A stretch of DNA of 64,000 nt from Mycobacterium sp. 852014-52450_SCH5900713 (lineage in GTDB: Bacteria > Actinomycetota > Actinomycetes > Mycobacteriales > Mycobacteriaceae): NCBI RefSeq assembly GCF_001667075.1, contig NZ_LZIL01000044.1, forward strand, positions 1 to 64,000, read 5' to 3'. A model generated the notes under the pieces. The model saw nothing but the letters and a program-made list of their open reading frames with translations. It was not told the origin of the DNA and searched no databases. A program made the translations under genes and the position numbers. Within the stretch, counting starts at the first letter, position 1. Every line of letters starts with the position of its first letter. Below are positions 1 to 8,355 of this stretch, in pieces.

Positions 1-94
1 TCCCCCCCGCCCCCCCGCGCGGGGGGGGGGGGGCGGGCGCGGGGGGGCGGGCGCGGGGGGGGCGGGGCCCCGGCGGGGGGGGGGGGGGGGGCGC
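1..94. repeat. G/C homopolymer tract at window edge
   Basis: This stretch is almost only runs of C and then G and has no coding character. Its abrupt change to normal sequence near position 95 suggests a contig-end or sequencing artefact and not biology. Confidence 0.75.
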
Positions 95-457
95 CCGGCC
101 GGATGATGCGAGCGGTTTGCTGCGCCTGTCCGGGATCGATTGGGCCGGTGGGCGCGTCGTCACTGCTCTGGATCACCATGCCCCCCGGAATTCAAGGACC
201 GTCAATCGTGGCGCAGGTTCGGTTGCGCGGCGGGTGAACACCCTGCCGAGGCGGCCGGACTGCTCGCTTGCGAACATATTCTCCGTTCGGACGCCCTCGC
301 AGATTCCCCCGCGACCGTCCTGTCGTTCGAGAAGCTGGTTACGCTGCGCTATGGGCAAACGTTGTCGCCCGAATAACGGATACTGCCAACGGTATCGCAA
401 GTGTAATGATGCCGGGACATTGCTGGTCGTGGGGTAGCCAGCCGAAGGAGAACCGGG
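95..457. other. non-coding leader before the Rv0538-like gene
   Basis: About 360 bases with no gene I can support. Open frames here in both directions are GC-driven shadows, including a very long minus-strand frame running on into the next gene. A ribosome-binding sequence (AAGGAG) lies at about 445-450, eight bases before the ATG at 458. The promoter of the downstream operon presumably lies in this stretch. Confidence 0.5.
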
Positions 458-2089
458 ATGGACGTCGTGTTGGGGGTCGCGGTCACGGGCCCGGTTGCCC
501 GCTTGGCGCTTGTCGGGCCGGGCGCGGACGTGATCGACCAATCCGTCGTCGACCTGGATGAGAACCCGGTCGGCAAACTCACCGAGACGGTGGTCGGCAC
601 CAATCGGCTCCTGGCGGACGAGAACCACCGGCTGGTCAGCACCCGGGTGTGCTGGAGCGACGATCCGCGGGCCGGCCAGCTGCGGCAGGCACTGGAAGAT
701 TCCGGCGTTTCCAACGTCGCATTGCTCTCCGACTCGCAAGCGGTGGCCGCGCTGATGCGCGCGGCCGGCCGCCCCGGCGCCGCCGCGCTGGTGCTGGACG
801 ACGCGACGGCGACGCTGTCCGTGCCGGGTTCTGCCGATGACCAGAACGCACCGCCGACCGTGCTGGCCAGGGAGGCGGTCGCCGGCAGCGACGCGACCGC
901 GACGTTCAACACGATGATGGCCCAACTCGGCGCCAGGCCGGACGCCCCGGGCGACGTGTACCTGGTGGGCGCTTCGCCCGAGCTGGCTCAGGTCGCCGAC
1001 CAGATCCGCGATGCGTCGACCATGCGGGTGCAGGTCGCCGACGACCCCGCCTTCGCGATCGCCCGCGGCGCGGCGATGGCCGCCGCGGCGCAGACGGCGT
1101 TGTCGGCCGGGGATGCCACCGCGATGGCGCCGGCCGTGGGACTCACCGGGGACGAGACCGCCATGGCGCCCGGGCTCACCGGGGATGAGACCGCCATGGC
1201 GCCCGGGCTCACCGGGGACGAGACGACGGTCGTGCCTCCGGCAGATGTGGAGGAACCACAGCTGGCGTACTCGATGACCGACGATGCCGAGCCGTTCGCC
1301 GGCGACGAGTACGGCCCCCAATACGACGACTTCGACGACGTCGACGAGACCACGGCCATCCCCTCGCGGCTGAGCCGCCGATCCCTGGTGGTGGGCAACG
1401 CCGTGATCGCCTTCGCGGTCATCGGTTTCGCGTCGCTGGCCGCCGCGGTGGCCATTGCGGTCCGTCCCACCGCGAGCCAACAGCCGGTGGTGGGACACCA
1501 GAACGCCGCCCCGGGCAAGTTCATGCCGTTGTTGCCGACCCAGCAGCAGGCGCCGGTGCCACCGCCCCCGGTTGATCAGCCCAACGCGGGTTTCCAGGGC
1601 GGCGTCATCCCGGATGCCAACGGTCTTATTCCGGCACAGGGCGGCGGTGGGCCGGCCGTCCCCGCCGCGCCGGTGTCGCCCGGCTTCGTACCTAACCCGA
1701 ATCCCGCTGTGCCCGTTCCGGTCCCGATCATCGTTCCGGTCCCGGTGTATCCGCCGCCCCCATACAACCCGCCGACGTTCACGACGCCGACGACCACGAC
1801 GACGATCACGACCACGACCACGACGCCGACGACCACGACACCGACCACAACGACGTCCACCACGACGGAGCCGTCCACCACAACGCCAACCACGACGACG
1901 CCGACGACGACGACACCGCCCGTGACCACGACCACCCCGCCGACGAGCTCTAAGGAGCCGTTCACCTCGACGCAAACGCCGACAACCGCCGCGCCGCCGC
2001 CCAGCACGCACGAAACGACGGTGGCGCCGCACACGCAGACCCCGCAAACGCTCGCCCCGCAGCAGCCACGCACCCATCGCGGGTTCTGA
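458..2089 (+). CDS. Rv0538-like Thr/Pro-rich membrane protein with actin-like N-terminal domain
   Basis: A 543-aa protein that is not an enzyme I can name. The N-terminal ~200 residues read as the mycobacterial domain related to an actin/Hsp70-like fold (MDVVLGVAVTG start). Then come short acidic repeats built on GLTGDETAMAP. A single hydrophobic segment follows a basic RLSRRSLVVG stretch, and the outer tail is a long Pro-rich then Thr-rich region with TTTP/TTTT repeats. Inferred topology is a cytoplasmic N-terminus, one membrane span and a wall-spanning disordered tail. Length and layout match Rv0538 of M. tuberculosis, and the next genes keep that synteny. An AAGGAG site supports the ATG start. 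Function is unknown; a cell-envelope role is inference. Confidence 0.85.
   Translation: MDVVLGVAVTGPVARLALVGPGADVIDQSVVDLDENPVGKLTETVVGTNRLLADENHRLVSTRVCWSDDPRAGQLRQALEDSGVSNVALLSDSQAVAALMRAAGRPGAAALVLDDATATLSVPGSADDQNAPPTVLAREAVAGSDATATFNTMMAQLGARPDAPGDVYLVGASPELAQVADQIRDASTMRVQVADDPAFAIARGAAMAAAAQTALSAGDATAMAPAVGLTGDETAMAPGLTGDETAMAPGLTGDETTVVPPADVEEPQLAYSMTDDAEPFAGDEYGPQYDDFDDVDETTAIPSRLSRRSLVVGNAVIAFAVIGFASLAAAVAIAVRPTASQQPVVGHQNAAPGKFMPLLPTQQQAPVPPPPVDQPNAGFQGGVIPDANGLIPAQGGGGPAVPAAPVSPGFVPNPNPAVPVPVPIIVPVPVYPPPPYNPPTFTTPTTTTTITTTTTTPTTTTPTTTTSTTTEPSTTTPTTTTPTTTTPPVTTTTPPTSSKEPFTSTQTPTTAAPPPSTHETTVAPHTQTPQTLAPQQPRTHRGF
1138..1228 (+). repeat. in-frame tandem repeat coding GLTGDETAMAP
   Basis: Three imperfect in-frame copies of a ~33-base unit encode GLTGDET followed by AMAP or TVVP. 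The copies are nearly identical in DNA, suggesting recent duplication and likely copy-number variation between strains. Confidence 0.75.
1786..1965 (+). repeat. ACC/ACG-rich threonine repeat tract
   Basis: A low-complexity run of ACC/ACG codons interrupted by proline codons, coding the Thr-rich outer segment of the Rv0538-like protein. Such tracts are prone to slippage and to O-mannosylation in mycobacteria (family knowledge). Confidence 0.8.
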
Positions 2090-2096
2090 GGCGTCC

Positions 2097-2750
2097 ATGC
2101 CCGACGCCGTCACGGTGGTGCTGCCCTGCCTCAACGAGGAGGAGTCGCTGCCCGCGGTGCTGGCGGCCATCCCCGCCGGATACCGGGCGCTGGTCGTCGA
2201 CAACAACAGCACCGACGACACTGCCGGGGTCGCGCGGCGGCACGGCGCCGAGGTCGTGGTCGAGCCGCGGGCCGGGTACGGCTCGGCGGTGCACGCGGGC
2301 GTGGTGGCCGCGAGGACGCCGATCGTGGCGGTGATCGACGCCGACGGCTCGATGGACGCCGGGGAGCTGCCGCGGCTGGTCGCCGCGCTCGAGCAGGGTG
2401 CCGATCTGGTGATCGGACGGCGCCGGCCGGTAGCCGGGCTGCATTGGCCGTGGGTGGCCCGGGTCGGCACCGTGGTGATGAGCTGGCGGCTGCGCACCCG
2501 CCACGGATTGCCGGTGCACGACATCGCGCCGATGCGGGTGACCCGGCGCGAGGCGCTGCTGAATCTCGGTGTCGTCGACCGGCGTTCGGGTTACCCGCTG
2601 GAGCTGCTGGTCCGGGCCGCGGCCGCCGGCTGGCGCGTGGTCGAACTCGACGTCAGCTACGGCCCCCGCACCGGCGGCCAGTCGAAGGTCAGCGGTTCGC
2701 TGCGGGGGAGCATCACCGCGATCGTCGACTTCTGGAAGGTGATCTCGTGA
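2097..2750 (+). CDS. GT2 family glycosyltransferase (Rv0539-like, dolichol-P-sugar synthase type)
   Basis: A 217-aa GT-A fold enzyme. It opens with VVLPCLNEEE, has DNNSTD at residues 35-40 and a DADGS motif at 81-85, the expected nucleotide-sugar/metal site of GT2 enzymes. It lacks membrane segments, so it is smaller than polyprenyl-phosphate mannose synthases with anchors. It probably moves a sugar from a nucleotide donor to a lipid phosphate at the inner membrane face; the substrate is not predictable. It starts 7 bases after the Rv0538-like stop, and the next gene overlaps its stop codon, so the three form an operon. Confidence 0.88.
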   Translation: MPDAVTVVLPCLNEEESLPAVLAAIPAGYRALVVDNNSTDDTAGVARRHGAEVVVEPRAGYGSAVHAGVVAARTPIVAVIDADGSMDAGELPRLVAALEQGADLVIGRRRPVAGLHWPWVARVGTVVMSWRLRTRHGLPVHDIAPMRVTRREALLNLGVVDRRSGYPLELLVRAAAAGWRVVELDVSYGPRTGGQSKVSGSLRGSITAIVDFWKVIS

Positions 2751-3409
2751 CTGTCGTGGCGGTGACGCTGCTGGTGGTCGCGAAGGCGCCCGAGCCCGGC
2801 CGGGCCAAGACCCGGCTCGCCGCGACGGTCGGGGACCTCGTCGCCGCCGAAATCGCCGCCGCCGCACTGCTGGACACGCTGGACGCGGTGGCCGCCGCGC
2901 CGGTGGCGAACCGGGTGGTGGCCATGACCGGCGACCTGAGCGCCGCAGCCGCCGCCGACGAGATCCGGCAACGGCTGGAGTCCTTCACGGTGATTCCCCA
3001 GCGCGGCAACGACTTCGCCGATCGCCTCGCCAACGCCCATGCCGACGCGGCGGACGGCTATCCGGTGGTGCAGATCGGGATGGACACCCCGCAGGTGACC
3101 GCCGACATGTTGATCGACTGCGCGCAACGCCTGCAGGAGGCGCCGGCCGTGCTCGGGCCGGCCGTCGACGGCGGCTGGTGGGTGCTCGGATTGCGGAGCC
3201 CCGAAACGGCCGAATGCCTGCGCACCGTCCCGATGTCGCAGCCCGATACCGGACTGCTGACGTATCGGGCGTTGCACGACTTGGGAATTGAGCCCGTTGC
3301 GGCGCCCCGACTGGCCGACTTCGACGTCTTCGACGACGTGGCGGTGGTGCGCGAGGCGTGCGGGCCCGCCAGTCGCTTCGCGAAGGTGACCCGCGCGGCC
3401 GGCCTGTAG
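2747..3409 (+). CDS. DUF2064 / TIGR04282-type glycosyltransferase-like protein (Rv0540-like)
   Basis: A 220-aa protein from a GTG that overlaps the previous stop (GTGA). It opens with a hydrophobic strand followed by VAKAPEPGRAKTRL, the signature of the nucleotidyl/glycosyl-transferase family formerly DUF2064, and has VDGGWWVLGL in the centre. The family resembles GT-A enzymes such as MobA/CofC, but its reaction is not established. A longer frame reaches back into the GT2 gene; the overlap start is preferred because it gives the family length and translational coupling. Confidence 0.87.
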   Translation: MTVVAVTLLVVAKAPEPGRAKTRLAATVGDLVAAEIAAAALLDTLDAVAAAPVANRVVAMTGDLSAAAAADEIRQRLESFTVIPQRGNDFADRLANAHADAADGYPVVQIGMDTPQVTADMLIDCAQRLQEAPAVLGPAVDGGWWVLGLRSPETAECLRTVPMSQPDTGLLTYRALHDLGIEPVAAPRLADFDVFDDVAVVREACGPASRFAKVTRAAGL

Positions 3410-3416
3410 CCCGCGC

Positions 3417-4769
3417 CTACCAGTTCGTGACGATGAGGGTGTTGAGCGCCAGGGCGCCGGCGACGTTGAGCGCCAGCCACACTCGGTGCGACCGGACGGG
3501 CAACAGCGCGGGCGCCGCGGTGAGCCAGATGGTGAAGGGCAGCCAGATGCGCTCGACCTCGGCCTTGCTGAGCATGCTCAGGTCCGCGCAGGCGATCGCG
3601 GCGAGCGCCGCCAGCAGCAGCAGGTGGAACCCGGAACGGCGGCGGATGGCCACCGGGTCGAACAGCCGGCTGATGCCGGCCACGCTGCCCAACCCGATCG
3701 CACACACCACCGACGCCAGGTTGGCCCAGCTCCAGTACGCGAACGGGCGGTCTTTAGCGATGCCCTGCCAATAGCGTTGCTGCACAAGGGTATAGCCTTC
3801 GAACCAGTAGAACCCCGCCACCGCGAAGGCGACCGCCACCGCCACCGCGGCCAGCGTCGCCGGGCCGAGCGCCCGCAGCACGGCGCGCCAGTCGGCGGCC
3901 GATGCCAGCACCGCCAGGGCCGGGAGCCCCATCAACATCAGGCCGTAGTTACAGAACACGCCCCAGCCCAGCAGCAGGCCCGCGGCGGTGCCCACCCCCG
4001 CGGGGAACCGGACCGGTCGGTGCACCGCTCCGGCCAACAGCGCGATGCCCCATGCCGCGACCCCGGCGAAGTAGCCGTCGGCGGATACCGCTACCCAGAT
4101 TGCGGTTGGCGCCACGGCCACGAACGGCGCAGCACGTCGCGCGGTCTCATCGTCGGCCAGCGCGCGAACGGCGATCAGCACCGCGGCCGTCGCGCTGGAG
4201 CCGACGAGCAGGCACAGCAGCCCAGCCCACGCGCCCCCGTGCAGGCCGATCCGGTCCAGCCAGACGAAGGTCAGCAGCGCGCCGGGTGGGTGCCCGGAGA
4301 CGTGGGTGGTCCAGGAGTTCGGTTGGTAGTCGACGATCCGGCTCGCGAACGTGCGCAACGTAGCCGGAATGTCGGCGATGCTTCCCACCTGGGACAGGTA
4401 CTCGTCCCGGGTGGTCAGCCGGCCGGCGAAGCCGCGTTGCCACCCGTCGATCATCGCCAGCGCGAAGGCCCAGCCGCAGGCGGTGGCCCAGGTGCCCAGC
4501 GTGAGGATCCGCCACGAAAGGCGTTGCGCCAGAATCGGTCCCCACGCCACCGCGGCAATCGCGAGGGCGATGGCAGGCCCGGTACCCCAACTGGCGTGGA
4601 TTTCCCAGGCACCGAAAATCGGCGCGGCTCCGGCGTGCGTGCCGAACCGCTCCTGCCCGACATCGGTCCGCGGCCGCACGCCCCAGTGCAGCCGCGGCAG
4701 GATGAACGCCGCCCCGACCAGTACCACCCCGACCGCGACGGCCGCTGACTCCCGACGTGCCACCCTCAC
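3417..4769 (-). CDS. polytopic membrane protein, GT-C-like (Rv0541c homologue)
   Basis: A 450-aa integral membrane protein with about ten hydrophobic segments. A large outer loop after the first span or two is rich in Trp, Asp and Arg, and the organisation resembles GT-C mannosyl/arabinosyl transferases. No catalytic motif is certain, so the transferase call is inference. It starts at a GTG six bases after the menE stop, so it is probably the last gene of the pitA-to-menE transcription unit. It converges on the Rv0540-like gene with only 7 bases between stops. Confidence 0.82.
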   Translation of the reverse strand: MRVARRESAAVAVGVVLVGAAFILPRLHWGVRPRTDVGQERFGTHAGAAPIFGAWEIHASWGTGPAIALAIAAVAWGPILAQRLSWRILTLGTWATACGWAFALAMIDGWQRGFAGRLTTRDEYLSQVGSIADIPATLRTFASRIVDYQPNSWTTHVSGHPPGALLTFVWLDRIGLHGGAWAGLLCLLVGSSATAAVLIAVRALADDETARRAAPFVAVAPTAIWVAVSADGYFAGVAAWGIALLAGAVHRPVRFPAGVGTAAGLLLGWGVFCNYGLMLMGLPALAVLASAADWRAVLRALGPATLAAVAVAVAFAVAGFYWFEGYTLVQQRYWQGIAKDRPFAYWSWANLASVVCAIGLGSVAGISRLFDPVAIRRRSGFHLLLLAALAAIACADLSMLSKAEVERIWLPFTIWLTAAPALLPVRSHRVWLALNVAGALALNTLIVTNW

Positions 4770-4775
4770 GGTCGA

Positions 4776-5879
4776 TCAGCCTATTGATCGGCCGAACCGG
4801 CGCCCCAGCGCCGTCCGGTCGACCTTGCCGATGCCCCGCCGCGGCAGCGCGTCGACCACGTGCAACTCGCGCGGGGCGGCGGTGGGGTCCAGGGTGCCCG
4901 TCACGTGGGCGCGCAGCGCGTCCAGCGTCGGCGCCGGGCAGCCCTCGGCCAGCACGACCGCGGCCACCACCCGCTGGCCCAGCCGGTCGTCGGCCACGCC
5001 GAAAACCGCGCAGTCCGCCACGGCGGGGTGGGTGCCCAGCGCCGCCTCGACCAGCTGCGGCAACACGGTCAAGCCGCCCGTGCTGATCGCGTCGTCGGCG
5101 CGGCCCAGCACGGTCAGCACGCCCGCCTCGTCGACGACGCCGAGATCGTCGGTGCGGAACCAGCTCGGCTCGGCGAACGGGTCGGGGTCCACCGGATTGC
5201 GGTAGCCCTTGGCCAGGGTCGCGCCCCCGAGGGCGATGCGCCCGTCGTCCACCCGGACCAATACGCCGCGCAGCGGCACGCCGTCGTAGACGCAGCCACC
5301 GGCGGTCTCACTCATGCCGTAGGTGCGAACCACGGTGATGCCGGCGGCCGCCGCGGCGTCGAGCACGCCCGCCGGGGCCGGTCCACCCCCGAGCAACACG
5401 GCATCGAGTTCGGCGAGCGCGCCCGCGGCCGCCGGATCGGTCAGCGCCTTGGCCATCTGCGCCGCGACCAGCGACGTGTAGCGCCGGCCGGGTCCCAATC
5501 GCCTTATCGCGCCGGGCAATTCGGCCACATCGAAGCCCTTGGTGGGGTTTGTGACGTCCAGCTCGACGGGCGCCGAGCCCGCGAGCGCGCTGCGCACCAG
5601 CACCTGCAGTCCGGCGATGTGGTACGGCGGCAACGCCAGTAGCCAGCTGCCCGGCCCGCCGAGGCGGTCGTGGGTCGCCGCGGCGCTGGCCGTCAGCGCG
5701 GCCGCGGTCAGCAGGGCCCCCTTGGGCGCACCCGTGGTTCCCGACGTCGTCACCACCAGGGCCACGCCGTCGTCGATCTCTTCCCCCACCCGCAGGGCCG
5801 CCGCCAGCGCATCCGAGCCGGGGGCCAGGGCGACCAGGGCGGAGTCGCGGCCATCCAGCACCCGTTCCAGGGCGGGCAA
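4776..5879 (-). CDS. menE: o-succinylbenzoate-CoA ligase MenE
   Basis: A 367-aa adenylate-forming enzyme that activates o-succinylbenzoate with ATP and CoA in menaquinone synthesis, feeding MenB. The P-loop TTSGTTGAPKGA is at residues 44-55, with TYGMSETAGG and TDDLG in the middle and GIGKVDR near the end carrying the catalytic lysine. It is short for ANL enzymes (N-terminal part missing), as in M. tuberculosis MenE. A TTG start is used here; the frame stays open upstream for ~17 codons without a good ATG or GTG, so the exact start is uncertain. It follows Rv0543c- and Rv0544c-like genes and pitA. Confidence 0.92.
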   Translation of the reverse strand: MPALERVLDGRDSALVALAPGSDALAAALRVGEEIDDGVALVVTTSGTTGAPKGALLTAAALTASAAATHDRLGGPGSWLLALPPYHIAGLQVLVRSALAGSAPVELDVTNPTKGFDVAELPGAIRRLGPGRRYTSLVAAQMAKALTDPAAAGALAELDAVLLGGGPAPAGVLDAAAAAGITVVRTYGMSETAGGCVYDGVPLRGVLVRVDDGRIALGGATLAKGYRNPVDPDPFAEPSWFRTDDLGVVDEAGVLTVLGRADDAISTGGLTVLPQLVEAALGTHPAVADCAVFGVADDRLGQRVVAAVVLAEGCPAPTLDALRAHVTGTLDPTAAPRELHVVDALPRRGIGKVDRTALGRRFGRSIG

Positions 5880-5929
5880 CAGCGACGAGACGGCCGAACC
5901 CGGCAGGACGGTCTGGGCGCGCAGTACGG

Positions 5930-6232
5930 CTATGCGGGGTCCTCGACCTGGTCCGCGTCATCGAACGGCCAGCCCTGCGCTTCCAGCCGGACCCGCACCC
6001 GCTCGACGTCGTCGGGGCTGGGCAGCTCGTCGGTGATCTGCGTGATCAGCACACCGATGTCGACGTCGTCGAATTCGCCGCGGCGGATCAGCTCGCAGGC
6101 CACCTCTTTGACCTCGTCGTTGGACATCCGGCGGGCCAGCAGCGCCAGCACCGGGAAGGTGTCCGTCGGCGGGACGCCTTCCGGGTATCCCGCGCGCAGC
6201 CACGAGACGATCGAATTGAGAAATCCGTTCAC
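5930..6232 (-). CDS. Rv0543c-like small conserved protein
   Basis: A 100-aa acidic soluble protein of unknown function. Read from GTG at 6232, the sequence begins VNGFLNSIVSWLRAGYPEG and matches the length and character of Rv0543c. The second half has DVERVRVRLEAQGWPFDD. The open frame extends further upstream, but that part has no coding character. It lies between the Rv0544c-like membrane protein and menE. The Pfam-style description for this family is DUF3349. Confidence 0.85.
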   Translation of the reverse strand: MNGFLNSIVSWLRAGYPEGVPPTDTFPVLALLARRMSNDEVKEVACELIRRGEFDDVDIGVLITQITDELPSPDDVERVRVRLEAQGWPFDDADQVEDPA

Positions 6233-6288
6233 GCTGGTCCAACTCCCCCCGGTGTCCGGCTCGTTGACGCGGTGGGCATCGCTCGATG

Positions 6289-6588
6289 CTACTTGGGTTT
6301 GGCTCCAAGGAAGGCGACGCCGGTGTGATGGGCGATGAAATCCCGGGAGATGTACGCCAGAGCAAAGGCGATCGCCAGCAGGACCACCGCATAAATCGCC
6401 CATGCGAGGGCCAGCAGCACCGGGTTTTTTTGTGCCGAGCTGCCGTCGGTGCTTACCTGCCCCGCACCCACTGCGTGGAATCGGAGCCCCAGGGCGAACA
6501 ACCCCGGCAACGCGGCTCCGGCCAGCATGGCGAAGAGCAGGATCTTGAGGGAGGCCTGGTAGTTGAACCAGTCGCTGAAGTGACTCAT
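6289..6588 (-). CDS. Rv0544c-like small membrane protein
   Basis: A 99-aa protein with two clear hydrophobic helices (about residues 16-35 and 56-80) and a Ser/Gln-rich loop between. Its ATG overlaps the pitA stop codon by one base (TGATG), indicating translational coupling to the phosphate transporter. It may be a PitA partner; that is inference from coupling only. Confidence 0.85.
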   Translation of the reverse strand: MSHFSDWFNYQASLKILLFAMLAGAALPGLFALGLRFHAVGAGQVSTDGSSAQKNPVLLALAWAIYAVVLLAIAFALAYISRDFIAHHTGVAFLGAKPK

Positions 6589-7823
6589 CAAGCGTTCGCC
6601 TTCATCGTGGGGTCGTCGGAGTCGTACCGGGGGGTGGCGCCCGCCATGGGGCCACCGTCGGAGGGCGGCTCGTGGCCGTCCGCGGCTTCGAGCCCGGCGG
6701 TCAGGTCGCCCTTCCATTCGGCGTTGACGTTGTTGTGGTCGACCTTGACCTTGCGCGACCGGATGTAGATGGTGGCCGAAACCGCGACCAGCAGCGCGAA
6801 GCCGACGATCGCGCCGGGGTAGCCGCCGATGTAGTGCACGATCCAGTAGGTGACCGCGCCGACCAGCCCGGCCAACGGAAGCGTCACCAGCCAGGCGACG
6901 CCCATGCGGCCGGCGACGCCCCAGCGGACCTCGCCGCCGGGCTTGCCGAGTCCGCTGCCCAGCACCGAACCGGTGCAGACCTGGGTGGTCGACAGCGCAT
7001 AGCCGAAGTGGGTGGACAGCAAAATCACTGCGGCCGAGGACGACTCGGCCGCCATGCCCTGGGGCGACTGGATCTCCACCAGCCCCTTGCCCAGCGTGCG
7101 GATGATCCGCCAGCCGCCCAGGTAGGTGCCCGCCGCCATGGACAACGCGCAAGCGACGATGACCCATAGGGGCGGCATCGCGGCGTTTCTGCTGATCGAG
7201 CCGTAGGACATCAGCGCCAGGAAGATGATGCCCATCGTCTTCTGCGCGTCGCCGGTCCCGTGCGCCAGCGAAACCAGCGACGCCGAGCCCCACTGGCCGT
7301 ACCGGAACCCGGCCTCGGTGCGCTTGACCGGGATGCCGCGGGTGATCCGGTACACCAGCCAGGTCGCGATCGCCCCGACGGCGATGGCCAGGATCGCGGC
7401 CACCACAGCCGGGATGAGTACGTGGGATACCAGGCCTTTCCACAGCACCCCGTGCCCGCCGACGGCGGCGATCGTGGCGCCGACGATGCCGCCGATCAAG
7501 GCGTGCGAGGAACTCGAGGGGATACCGAAGAGCCACGTCAGCAGGTTCCACACGATGCCGCCGACCAAGCCGGCGAATACCAGCTCCAGCGTCACGATGT
7601 GCCCGTCGATCAAGCCCTTGGCGATCGTGGCGGCGACGGCGGTGGACATGAACGCGCCTACCAGGTTCAGCACCGCGGACAGTGCGACCGCCGCCTTGGG
7701 CTTGAGCGCGCCGCTGGCGATGGAGGTCGCCATCGCGTTGCCGGTGTCGTGGAAGCCGTTCGTGAAATCGAAAGCCAGTGCCGTGATTACGACAATACTC
7801 AAGAGGAACAACTGGATGTTCAC
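6588..7823 (-). CDS. pitA: low-affinity inorganic phosphate transporter PitA
   Basis: A 411-aa PiT (PHO4) family carrier that takes up phosphate, often as a metal-phosphate complex, with protons. The two inverted family signatures are visible: GFHDTGNAMATS near residue 23 and AHGTGDAQKT in the second half. About ten membrane segments surround a charged central loop. Length agrees with Rv0545c. It heads the minus-strand unit pitA, Rv0544c-like, Rv0543c-like, menE, Rv0541c-like. Confidence 0.94.
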   Translation of the reverse strand: MNIQLFLLSIVVITALAFDFTNGFHDTGNAMATSIASGALKPKAAVALSAVLNLVGAFMSTAVAATIAKGLIDGHIVTLELVFAGLVGGIVWNLLTWLFGIPSSSSHALIGGIVGATIAAVGGHGVLWKGLVSHVLIPAVVAAILAIAVGAIATWLVYRITRGIPVKRTEAGFRYGQWGSASLVSLAHGTGDAQKTMGIIFLALMSYGSISRNAAMPPLWVIVACALSMAAGTYLGGWRIIRTLGKGLVEIQSPQGMAAESSSAAVILLSTHFGYALSTTQVCTGSVLGSGLGKPGGEVRWGVAGRMGVAWLVTLPLAGLVGAVTYWIVHYIGGYPGAIVGFALLVAVSATIYIRSRKVKVDHNNVNAEWKGDLTAGLEAADGHEPPSDGGPMAGATPRYDSDDPTMKANA

Positions 7824-7920
7824 AGCGCCCGATTCTGGTGGTAGGGGGATTCCATTGTCGAATGCAGGAAGACCTGAATCGCGGGTGTATTGAGAGTCGT
7901 CGCCAGATGTTACCTCTCAG

Positions 7921-8328
7921 TTAACCGGAATTCCCCTGCGGTTTACCCCGGGTGTCGCGGCGCAGCGGGTGGTCGGGCGGGATTTGAACGAAGATCAGCG
8001 TGATCCCGTCCGGGTCCGTCACGTGCATTTCGTATAGGCCCCACGGTTCTTGGCGCGCCTCGCGCGCGATCGGCACGCCCCGGCTTTGCAGCTCGGCCTG
8101 GGTCGCTTCGATGTCGCGAACCTGAAGCCACAGCGCGCCGGGGAACGGGCCCCGGGAATGGTCCGAGGAGCCGTAGCCCGCCAGCTCCAGCAACGACTGG
8201 CCGGCGAAAAAGACTGTGCCCGCGCCGTATTCACGGGCTATTGCGAGCCCGATCTGGTCTCGGTAAAACGTCAACGACTGCTGATAGTCCGCCGGCCGGA
8301 ACAGCATCCGGCTGGCCAGGATCTCCAT
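7921..8328 (-). CDS. glyoxalase/VOC-fold protein (Rv0546c-like)
   Basis: A 135-aa single-domain VOC protein. It starts with SRMLFRPADYQQSLTFYRD, has a central FFAGQSLLELAG strand, and ends with LYEMHVTDPDGITLIFVQIP, the beta-alpha-beta-beta-beta pattern of the glyoxalase/dioxygenase superfamily. Reaction and metal are not predictable. It lies just downstream of the SDR gene on the same strand. Confidence 0.87.
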   Translation of the reverse strand: MEILASRMLFRPADYQQSLTFYRDQIGLAIAREYGAGTVFFAGQSLLELAGYGSSDHSRGPFPGALWLQVRDIEATQAELQSRGVPIAREARQEPWGLYEMHVTDPDGITLIFVQIPPDHPLRRDTRGKPQGNSG

Positions 8329-8355
8329 AGCGTCGTGTCTATCACATGGGCCGGT

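Noticed and set aside
1786-1965. CRISPR-like repeat
   Set aside because: The repeats are codon-scale Thr tracts within a gene, without spacers.
173-2524. 783-codon minus-strand frame
   Set aside because: It runs antisense to the Rv0538-like and GT2 genes, is extremely Arg/Gly-rich and has no domain; a GC-rich shadow.
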